In this document: in pieces, positions 6,261 through 11,682 of the stretch | Layout of the letters: each line of letters begins with the position of its first letter | Numbering within the stretch: position 1 is the first letter of the stretch | Assembly (NCBI GenBank): GCA_016206685.1 | Contig: JACQRB010000043.1 | Location: 1-11,682 of the forward strand | Direction: 5' to 3' | DNA length: 11,682 nucleotides | Origin: Candidatus Omnitrophota bacterium | GTDB lineage: Bacteria > Omnitrophota > Gorgyraeia > Aquiviventales > Aquiviventaceae | Position numbers and translations under genes: made by a program | The notes under the pieces: generated by a model | Database searches by the model: none | Seen by the model: the letters and a program-made list of their open reading frames with translations, nothing else | What the model was told of the DNA's origin: nothing

Positions 6261-8236
6261 TTGCGCAAGTGGTCTTCAACCTGCCGGTCAACAGGGCGTT
6301 TGATTACCTGGTCCCGGACGAATGGGTCTCCACCCTTCGTCCCGGCATGCGGGTCGTGGCGCCGTTTGGGAAGCGCCGGTTGGTCGGCGCGGTGATCCGC
6401 CTTCAGCCGGCGAGCCGCATCCCGCGCCTCAAGACGCTGCTGCGGGCGCTTGACCCGCGGCCGGTCCTGGAGCCTGAGGCCTTTCGCCTGGCCCGTTGGC
6501 TGGCCGGGTACTACGGCTGCAGCGTCGGAGAAGCCTGCGCGACCATCGTGCCCTCCTCGCTGCGATTGCGCTCGCAGGATGAGCGCCCGGCCGCCGCGCG
6601 CGCCTCACCCCCAGCGGCGTCGGCCCCGACGCTGTCGGGGCAGCAGGGCGAGGCGATGGCGCGCCTCGAAGCCGCCCTGCACCGCGGCCGTCCGGCGACG
6701 GTGTTGCTGCATGGAGTGACCGGATCGGGCAAGACCGAGCTTTACCTCCGGACGATCGCCTCGGCGCTGGGCGCCGGCCGCTCAGCCATCGTCCTGGTGC
6801 CGGAGATCGCCCTCACCCCGCAGACGATCGATCGCTTCCGTGAGCGGTTCGGGGAGGAGGTGGTGCTCTGGCACAGCCGCCTGAGCGCGCGTCAGCGCTC
6901 GACGCAATGGCAGCGGCTGCTGGAGGGGCGCAGCCGGATCGTCGTGGGGACGCGCTCCGCGGTGTTTGCCCCGATCGCCTCGATCGGGGTGATCGTGCTC
7001 GATGAGGAGCACGATCCGTCCTATAAGCAGGACCAGTCACCCCGTTATCACGCCCGGGAGGTCGCGGTCGCGCGGGCCCGCATGAGCCGGGCCGTGGTGA
7101 TCCTCGGCAGCGCGACTCCGTCGGTGGAGAGCTACTATGAGGCTGCGCGAGGGCGGTTCCAATTGCTGGAGTTGACCGAGCGCGTGCAGGGACGCCCGCT
7201 CCCACGGGTGGAAGTGGTGGACATGCGTCAGGAGTGGGCTCACCAGCGGCGCGCGGGTTTGTTCTCCACGCGGCTGGCGATGGCGCTGCGGCAGGTGGTG
7301 GACCTGAAGGAACAAGCGATCCTGCTGTTGAATCGCCGGGGCTTTGCCCGCGTGGTCCAGTGCCAGACGTGCGGGGCGGCGATCCGCTGCTGCCAGTGCG
7401 CGGTGCCGCTCATCTACCATGCGAGCGTCCGGCAGCTCGTGTGCCATTACTGCAACACGCGCCAGGCGATTCCCGAGACCTGTCCGGCGTGTCATCGGGG
7501 ATACCTGCGCCTGCGGGGCTCGGGGACCGAGCGCATCGAGTCGGAGCTCCACCGGCTCTTTCCCGCAAGCGGGATCGGCCGCATGGACGCCGATACGACG
7601 CGCTCCCGCGACAGCCACCGGCGGCTCTATGACGCCATCAAGACCCGCGAGCTCGATCTGCTCGTGGGCACGCAGATGGTGGCGAAAGGCTTCGATCTGC
7701 CGCAGGTCACGCTCGTCGGCGTGGTCTCGGCGGATACGGCGCTGAATCTCCCGGACTTCCGGGCCGGAGAGCGCACCTTCGATCTGCTGACGCAAGTCGC
7801 CGGGCGTGCGGGGCGGGGGGACCGGCTCGGCCGGGTGCTGATCCAGACGTTCTGTCCGCAGCACTATGCGATTCAGGCGGCCTGCCGGCATGACTATCAG
7901 GCGTTCTATCGCGCGGAGATCGCGATGCGCCGGCGCTTGAAGTTGCCGCCGTTTGTCCACCTCATCGAGCTGACCGTGCAGGGCAGCCGCGCGGAGCGCG
8001 TCCAGACCGCCGCTGAAGCGCTCAAAGCGGCGTTGGCGGGCCGCGCTCGCAGGGCGCGCATGGCGATCCTGGGACCTGCTCCGCACCGCGTCGCGCGGCT
8101 GCGGCGGACCGTTCGCTGGCATCTGGTGCTCAAAGGCCGTTCGGTGGACTCGATGATGCGCGTGGTCCGCCTCGCCCTGGGAGACGCCCGCCGCCTCCAC
8201 GGCCTGCCGGTCCTCATCGATGTGGATCCGTTGTAG
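6257..8236 (+). CDS. priA: Primosomal replication-restart helicase PriA
   Basis: A 659-residue superfamily-2 3'-5' DNA helicase that recognises stalled forks and D-loops and reloads the replisome. The N-terminal fork-binding domain begins IAQVVFNLPVNRAFDYLVP, as in other PriA proteins. The helicase core has Walker A GVTGSGKT (153-160, K159) and Walker B/motif II DEEH (249-252) followed by DPSYKQ. The zinc-binding insert has eight conserved cysteines: 369, 372, 378, 381, 396, 399, 409 and 412, with an extra Cys at 379. LLVGTQMVAKGFD and the QVAGRAGR motif VI close the core. It is somewhat shorter than E. coli PriA (about 730). ATG 6257 gives the family N-terminus but has no clear Shine-Dalgarno sequence, and the inverted repeat ends just upstream. 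Identification is firm. Confidence 0.98.
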   Translation: MIAQVVFNLPVNRAFDYLVPDEWVSTLRPGMRVVAPFGKRRLVGAVIRLQPASRIPRLKTLLRALDPRPVLEPEAFRLARWLAGYYGCSVGEACATIVPSSLRLRSQDERPAAARASPPAASAPTLSGQQGEAMARLEAALHRGRPATVLLHGVTGSGKTELYLRTIASALGAGRSAIVLVPEIALTPQTIDRFRERFGEEVVLWHSRLSARQRSTQWQRLLEGRSRIVVGTRSAVFAPIASIGVIVLDEEHDPSYKQDQSPRYHAREVAVARARMSRAVVILGSATPSVESYYEAARGRFQLLELTERVQGRPLPRVEVVDMRQEWAHQRRAGLFSTRLAMALRQVVDLKEQAILLLNRRGFARVVQCQTCGAAIRCCQCAVPLIYHASVRQLVCHYCNTRQAIPETCPACHRGYLRLRGSGTERIESELHRLFPASGIGRMDADTTRSRDSHRRLYDAIKTRELDLLVGTQMVAKGFDLPQVTLVGVVSADTALNLPDFRAGERTFDLLTQVAGRAGRGDRLGRVLIQTFCPQHYAIQAACRHDYQAFYRAEIAMRRRLKLPPFVHLIELTVQGSRAERVQTAAEALKAALAGRARRARMAILGPAPHRVARLRRTVRWHLVLKGRSVDSMMRVVRLALGDARRLHGLPVLIDVDPL

Positions 8237-8244
8237 CAGGCGGC

Positions 8245-8272
8245 TTGTAATTTTCCAGTTACTCGTTAGAAT
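8245..8272 (+). promoter_or_regulatory. Probable sigma-70 promoter for fmt
   Basis: TTGTAA at 8245-8250 and TAGAAT at 8267-8272 are separated by 16 bases, within the short AT-richer gap after priA. The -10 box matches TATAAT at five of six positions and the -35 box matches TTGACA at four. The ATG of fmt is 27 bases past the -10 box, so the leader would be only about 20 bases. No Shine-Dalgarno sequence is visible in it. Confidence 0.5.
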
Positions 8273-8299
8273 AGACCCCAAGTTTGCCTAGCAAAATTT

Positions 8300-9232
8300 A
8301 TGCGCGTGGTGTTGTTCGGGACTGATGAGTTTGCGATTCCAAGCCTTGAGTCGCTCATCGAGCATCGTCAGCAGGTGCTGATGTGCGTGACCCAGCCGGA
8401 CCGCCCGCAAGGCCGCGGCCTGAAGCGATTGCCTTCGCCGGTCAAAGCGGCGGCGCAGCGATTGCGCGTCCCGGTCGAAGAGCCTGAAACGCTCAGATCC
8501 TTCCTGCCGCGCCTGCAGCGTTTGCAACCCGAGGTGGGCGTCGTGGTGTCGTATGGGACCCTGATTCCGCCAGCGCTGCTGGTGCTGCCGGCGCATGGGA
8601 TGCTGGGGGTGCATCCCTCCTTGCTGCCGAAATACCGCGGGGCCAGCCCCATCGCCTGGGCGCTGCTGAACGCCCAGACGACCACCGGCGTGACGATCTT
8701 TCGGTTGGACGAGCGGTTGGATGCGGGCGAGATCGCCTCCCAACAGGAGGTGCCCGTCGCTCCTGCGGACACGGCGATGACGCTCTCCGCGCGGTTGGCG
8801 CGCCTCGGCGCGCAGGCGCTCGTCGCCACCCTCGACGCCATGGAGCAGAACACGGCGAGCTTTCATCCTCAGGACGAGCGCCGGGCGTCGTATGCGCCCA
8901 AGCTCACCAAAGTCCACGGCCGCATTGACTGGCGGGCCGACGCCGCCGCGATCGACCGCCTGGTGCGGGCGATGGTCCCCTGGCCGGGCGCCTACACCGA
9001 CTGGAATGGCGCGTCGCTGAAAGTCTGGCGCGCGGGTTGGCAGGCGGCTGTGGACAAACCGGCTCGTCCTGGGGAAATCCTGTCGGTCGGTCCGGAGGGG
9101 GTAAAAGTGGCGGCCGGCAACGGGCAGCTCGTGATCCACGAGCTGCAACTGGCCGGCCGGCGTCGCCTGACCGCCCAGGAATTCCTGGCGGGTCACCACA
9201 TGAAGGTTGGGGAGATTCTCGGCGATGCCTGA
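8300..9232 (+). CDS. fmt: Methionyl-tRNA formyltransferase
   Basis: A 310-residue enzyme that formylates initiator Met-tRNA from 10-formyl-tetrahydrofolate in the cytoplasm. The N-terminus MRVVLFGTDEFAIPSLESL and the QPDRPQGRGLK loop (32-42) are typical of Fmt. So are the block HPSLLPKYRG (105-114) and GVTIFRLDERLDAGEI (130-145). The oligonucleotide-binding C-domain includes PWPGAYT. Of the three catalytic residues known from E. coli (N106, H108, D144), His105 and Asp141 are present. The Asn position is Gly103 (codon GGG, 8606-8608; LGVHPS in place of INVH). Length is close to E. coli (315). The usual partner def is not adjacent. It overlaps the following galT-like gene by eight bases, so the two are probably co-transcribed from the promoter at 8245. 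The family is certain. Confidence 0.96.
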   Translation: MRVVLFGTDEFAIPSLESLIEHRQQVLMCVTQPDRPQGRGLKRLPSPVKAAAQRLRVPVEEPETLRSFLPRLQRLQPEVGVVVSYGTLIPPALLVLPAHGMLGVHPSLLPKYRGASPIAWALLNAQTTTGVTIFRLDERLDAGEIASQQEVPVAPADTAMTLSARLARLGAQALVATLDAMEQNTASFHPQDERRASYAPKLTKVHGRIDWRADAAAIDRLVRAMVPWPGAYTDWNGASLKVWRAGWQAAVDKPARPGEILSVGPEGVKVAAGNGQLVIHELQLAGRRRLTAQEFLAGHHMKVGEILGDA

Positions 9233-10310
9233 GCTGCGCAAGGATCCTGTAATCGGCCGGTGGGTCATCATCTCCACCGAGCGGGCCAAGCGGCCGATGG
9301 ACTTCGCCTCGACGCAGGAGCGACCGGAGCCGCCGGATCAGTGCCCGTTCTGCGAAGGCAAGGAGGCTCAGACCCCTCCGGAGATCTACGCGATCCGGCC
9401 TTCAACGAGCAAGCCCAACACGCCTGGATGGAGCGTGCGCGTGATCCCCAGCATCAAGCCGATCCTGCGCATCGAGGGGGAGCCCAACCGGCATGCGAAG
9501 GGGATGTACGATGTCATGAACGGCATCGGCGCCCATGAGGTGATCGTGGAAGATCCGCGCCACGTGCCGGATCTGGCCGGGCTGCCGGTGGAGCGCGTCC
9601 GCGAGGTGCTGCAGGCGACCATCCATCGGATCGTCGATTTGGAGCATGATCCGCGGTTCCGCTATGTGTTGTGGTTCAAGAACGCCGGCGCCGTCGCGGG
9701 GGCCGGGCGCATCCACCACACCCGCTCGCAGTTGATCGCGACCCCCGCCACCCCGAAGCGGGTCAAGGAAGAGCTGGTCGGGGCGCGGCGCTATTACGAG
9801 GACAAGGAACGCTGCCTCTTCTGCGACCTCATCAGCCAGGAGCGCCAGATGAAGGAGCGGATCGTCTTCGAGTCCGCGCACATCATCGTGGCGTGCCCCT
9901 TCGCCTCCCGGTTCCCCTTCGAGGTGGTGTTCTTCCCCAAACGCCACCACTGCGATTTTTCGGCGATGACGCCGGAGGAGGTCGCGGAATTGGCCCTCGC
10001 CATGAAGCAGGTCCTCGGCCGTCTCAACGCGGTGCTCAACAACCCGCCGTATAACTACCTGCTGCACACCGCGCCCTTCCGCCGGCACCGGACGAAGGGA
10101 GGGCGCTGGAAGACGATCGAAGAGGACTACCACTGGCACATCGAGCTGATCCCGCGCCTGACGCGCGTGGCCGGGTTCGAGTGGGGCAGCGGGTTTTACA
10201 TCAACCCCACGCCGCCGGAAGAAGCGGCGAAGTACTTACGCGAGGCCGCGGTGGACCAACCCCCGGGCGCCGGGCAGGCCGAACCCGCGAAGTCAGGCGC
10301 CGCCCACTAA
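9225..10310 (+). CDS. GalT-family protein, copy 1 (nucleophile His replaced by Arg)
   Basis: A 361-residue member of the galactose-1-phosphate uridylyltransferase family (HIT superfamily). It has the N-terminal ELRKDPVIGRWVII, the zinc pair C40/C43 (CPFC) and H104 in NGIGAHEV. A second CxxC is at C197/C200, DYHWH is at 301-305, and the C-terminus has a GFYINPTPPE signature. The family active site HxHxQ reads H165-T-R167-S-Q169 here: the zinc-side His and the Gln remain, but the His that normally becomes uridylylated is Arg (codon CGC, 9723-9725). The preceding residues also differ (GAGRIH versus GASLE in copy 2). A basic insertion (about 286-298) and a 20-residue Pro/Ala tail are also unlike copy 2. 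ATG 9225 follows GGGGAG and overlaps the fmt end; a TTG at 9207 is less likely. Classic GalT activity is doubtful; a regulatory subunit or altered enzyme is inference. Confidence 0.88.
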   Translation: MPELRKDPVIGRWVIISTERAKRPMDFASTQERPEPPDQCPFCEGKEAQTPPEIYAIRPSTSKPNTPGWSVRVIPSIKPILRIEGEPNRHAKGMYDVMNGIGAHEVIVEDPRHVPDLAGLPVERVREVLQATIHRIVDLEHDPRFRYVLWFKNAGAVAGAGRIHHTRSQLIATPATPKRVKEELVGARRYYEDKERCLFCDLISQERQMKERIVFESAHIIVACPFASRFPFEVVFFPKRHHCDFSAMTPEEVAELALAMKQVLGRLNAVLNNPPYNYLLHTAPFRRHRTKGGRWKTIEEDYHWHIELIPRLTRVAGFEWGSGFYINPTPPEEAAKYLREAAVDQPPGAGQAEPAKSGAAH

Positions 10311-10312
10311 CC

Positions 10313-11317
10313 ATGTCCGAGCTGCGTCGTGATCCGATTACCGGCCGGTGGAACATCATCAACACCGACGAGCCGATGGGGCCGGAGGCGTTTGAGGTGG
10401 ACCGGCGCCAGCCCTCCGGCACGACCTGCCCGTTTTGCGCGGGGAAGGAACAGCTCACCCCTCCGGAGATCTACGCCATCCGCCCCGCCACCAGCCACGC
10501 CAACACGGCCGGTTGGCAGCTGCGCGTCGTGCCCAACAAGTTTCCCGCGTTGCGCATCGAAGGCGACTTGGGCCGACGGGCGTTGGGGCTCTTTGACCTC
10601 TCGAACGGCGTCGGGGCGCACGAGGTCATCATCGAAACCCCGGACCATCGGAAACAAATGGCCGACCTCTCGCTGCCGGAGCTGGAGCAGGTGGTGGCGG
10701 CATTCAAGGGCCGCTCGCTTGACCTGCGGGGGGACCGTCGGCTGAAATACACGCTGATCTTCAAGAACTTCGGCCTCTCCGCCGGCGCGTCGCTGGAGCA
10801 CACCCACTCGCAACTGATCGCGCTGCCGATCGTGCCCAAGCGGGTCTCGGAGGAGCTCAAAGGCGCGGAGCACTATTTCGAGTTCCGCGAGCGCTGCCCC
10901 TTCTGCGACATGCTCCAGCAGGAGCTGCATGACGATGAGCGCCTGATCGCCGAGAACAAATCCTTCCTCGCCTTCTGTCCCTTCGTGTCCAGCTTCCCGT
11001 TTGAGATCTCGATCCTGCCGAAAACCCACAGCTCGGATTTCGCCCTCATCGCGCCGGAGGCGATCCGCGACCTGGTCCGGCTGCTGAAAGAGGTGCTCCT
11101 GCGCATGCGCAGCGTCCTATCGGATCCCTCCTACAACTTCATCATCCACACCGCCCCCATCGAGCCCCGCGGCTGGGACGAATACCACTGGCACCTCGAG
11201 CTGATCCCCAAGCTGACCAAGATCGCCGGGTTCGAATGGGGGACCGGATTCTACATCAACCCCACCTCGCCGGAGCTGGCGGCCAAAGCGCTGCGGGAAA
11301 CCCAGCTCCCCGTTTGA
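10313..11317 (+). CDS. galT: Galactose-1-phosphate uridylyltransferase, copy 2 (intact site)
   Basis: A 334-residue GalT that should exchange UMP between UDP-glucose and galactose-1-phosphate in the Leloir pathway, or act on a related sugar-1-phosphate. It has C39/C42 (CPFC), H103 in NGVGAHEV and the full active site H163-T-H165-S-Q167, in which H165 is the expected nucleophile. A second CxxC is at C195/C198, YHWH is at 291-294, and it ends with GFYINPTSPE. It starts two bases after the stop of copy 1 and shares its whole layout, so the two arose by duplication. Divergence over the full length shows the duplication is not recent. No galK or galE is in the window; the adjacent gap points to a carbohydrate-metabolism neighbourhood. 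Use of another nucleotide or sugar phosphate cannot be excluded. Confidence 0.92.
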   Translation: MSELRRDPITGRWNIINTDEPMGPEAFEVDRRQPSGTTCPFCAGKEQLTPPEIYAIRPATSHANTAGWQLRVVPNKFPALRIEGDLGRRALGLFDLSNGVGAHEVIIETPDHRKQMADLSLPELEQVVAAFKGRSLDLRGDRRLKYTLIFKNFGLSAGASLEHTHSQLIALPIVPKRVSEELKGAEHYFEFRERCPFCDMLQQELHDDERLIAENKSFLAFCPFVSSFPFEISILPKTHSSDFALIAPEAIRDLVRLLKEVLLRMRSVLSDPSYNFIIHTAPIEPRGWDEYHWHLELIPKLTKIAGFEWGTGFYINPTSPELAAKALRETQLPV

Positions 11318-11343
11318 CGGATTTCCGCCCGACCCCCTATAAT
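11314..11343 (+). promoter_or_regulatory. Strong sigma-70 promoter for gap
   Basis: TTGACG at 11314-11319 (five of six to consensus) and a perfect TATAAT at 11338-11343 are spaced by 18 bases. Transcription would start near 11350. The -35 box covers the TGA stop (11315-11317) of the upstream galT. This is the best promoter in the window and fits a highly expressed glycolytic gene. Confidence 0.8.
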
Positions 11344-11360
11344 GAAAGGTCTTCACATTA

Positions 11361-11366
11361 AGGAGG
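11361..11366 (+). promoter_or_regulatory. Ribosome binding site of gap
   Basis: AGGAGG lies seven bases before the gap ATG at 11374, a full-consensus Shine-Dalgarno sequence. Most other genes here have weak sites or start by coupling, so gap stands out as built for high expression. It fixes the start of this gene. Confidence 0.85.
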
Positions 11367-11373
11367 CAAGGTA

Positions 11374-11682
11374 ATGGCGGTTCGTGTCGGCATCAACGGC
11401 TTTGGGCGTATTGGACGCAACGTCTTCCGCGCCGGGTTCAACCGGCCGGGCCTTGAGTTCGTGGCGATCAACGACCTGCCCACCCCCACGGACACCCTAG
11501 CACACCTGCTCAAATACGACTCGATCCTGGGCACCTTCACCGCCGACGTCAAGGCGGCACCCGCCGGTGTCCTCGTCAACGGCAAGATGCTGAAGATGTT
11601 CACCAGCAAGAGCCCGGCGGAGATCCCCTGGGGCGACCTCGGCGTGGACATCGTGGTGGAGTCCACCGGCGCCTTCACCGAC
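11374..11682 (+). CDS. gap: Glyceraldehyde-3-phosphate dehydrogenase, type I (3' partial)
   Basis: The first 103 codons of an NAD(P)-dependent glyceraldehyde-3-phosphate dehydrogenase, which converts glyceraldehyde-3-phosphate to 1,3-bisphosphoglycerate in glycolysis. The N-terminus VRVGINGFGRIGRNVFRA is the family's Rossmann signature (GxGxxG as GFGRIG). AINDLPTPTDTLAHLLKYDS and the later WGDLGVDIVVESTGAF are equally typical. The Asp in INDL, at the end of the second strand, is the residue usually associated with NAD binding. The frame is open to the end of the window, so the catalytic Cys region lies outside. It has its own promoter and Shine-Dalgarno sequence and is probably the first gene of a new transcript, often followed by pgk and tpiA in bacteria, which cannot be seen here. 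Confidence 0.98.
   Translation, partial: MAVRVGINGFGRIGRNVFRAGFNRPGLEFVAINDLPTPTDTLAHLLKYDSILGTFTADVKAAPAGVLVNGKMLKMFTSKSPAEIPWGDLGVDIVVESTGAFTD

Noticed and set aside
7037..8281. Long open frame on the minus strand (414 codons) opposite priA
   Set aside because: It is antisense to a clear PriA, is Arg/His/Pro-rich, shows no domain, and is the usual shadow of GC-rich third-codon bias.
9207..9224. TTG start for the first galT copy
   Set aside because: Family members begin at (M)xELRxDP, which matches the ATG at 9225 with GGGGAG upstream.
8288..9289. Minus-strand open frame of 333 codons opposite fmt
   Set aside because: Antisense shadow with low-complexity, Arg/Gln/His-rich translation; the + strand frame has all Fmt motifs.
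9690..9735. Compensating frameshifts as the cause of the HTRSQ site in galT copy 1
   Set aside because: The surrounding residues stay in the family frame and other frames do not restore EHTHSQ; a real substitution plus one-codon insertion is simpler, although read support should confirm it.
9402..10139. Minus-strand open frame of 245 codons opposite the first galT copy
   Set aside because: Antisense shadow of a well-supported gene, with no recognisable motif.

Overview
The window is a gene-dense, GC-rich bacterial segment in which every supported gene lies on the + strand. It holds no rRNA, tRNA, CRISPR array or transposase. The content (a Gram-negative-looking envelope-glycan block next to priA, fmt, galT and gap, with short or overlapping gene junctions) fits an uncultured environmental bacterium. 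The phylum cannot be fixed from this sequence; an Omnitrophota/PVC-type or Nitrospirota-like lineage is only a guess.

Left block, 1-5446, looks like one surface-polysaccharide or glycolipid operon. It starts with a fusion of two family-2 glycosyltransferase domains that is cut by the window edge. Then come a SAM-dependent methyltransferase, a 33-codon fragment resembling the start of a sugar-modifying cupin, a CDP-paratose-2-epimerase-like SDR, a NodB-type polysaccharide deacetylase and an MGDG-synthase/UgtP-type GT28 glycosyltransferase. The first four are joined by ATGA stop/start overlaps. The GT28 gene lacks a standard start codon at the place its conserved N-terminus requires.

Middle, 5433-8236: a family-4 uracil-DNA glycosylase overlaps the end of the GT28 gene. 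It is followed by a 30-base imperfect inverted repeat built of heptamers (TAGTCCA / CTATGGA) and by priA. The repeat supplies the glycosylase stop codon and ends six bases before the priA start.

Right block, 8237-11682: a probable sigma-70 promoter, then fmt, then two tandem GalT-family genes. The first GalT has Arg where the family's nucleophilic His should be; the second has an intact HxHxQ site. A near-consensus promoter, whose -35 box covers the stop codon of the second galT, then drives gap, which runs off the window end.

The genes are mostly from recognisable families and I do not see a wholly new multi-gene system. The oddities are substitutions at catalytic or ligand positions (first GT2 domain, GalT copy 1, Fmt, uracil-DNA glycosylase), the heptamer inverted repeat, the cupin fragment and the missing GT28 start codon.
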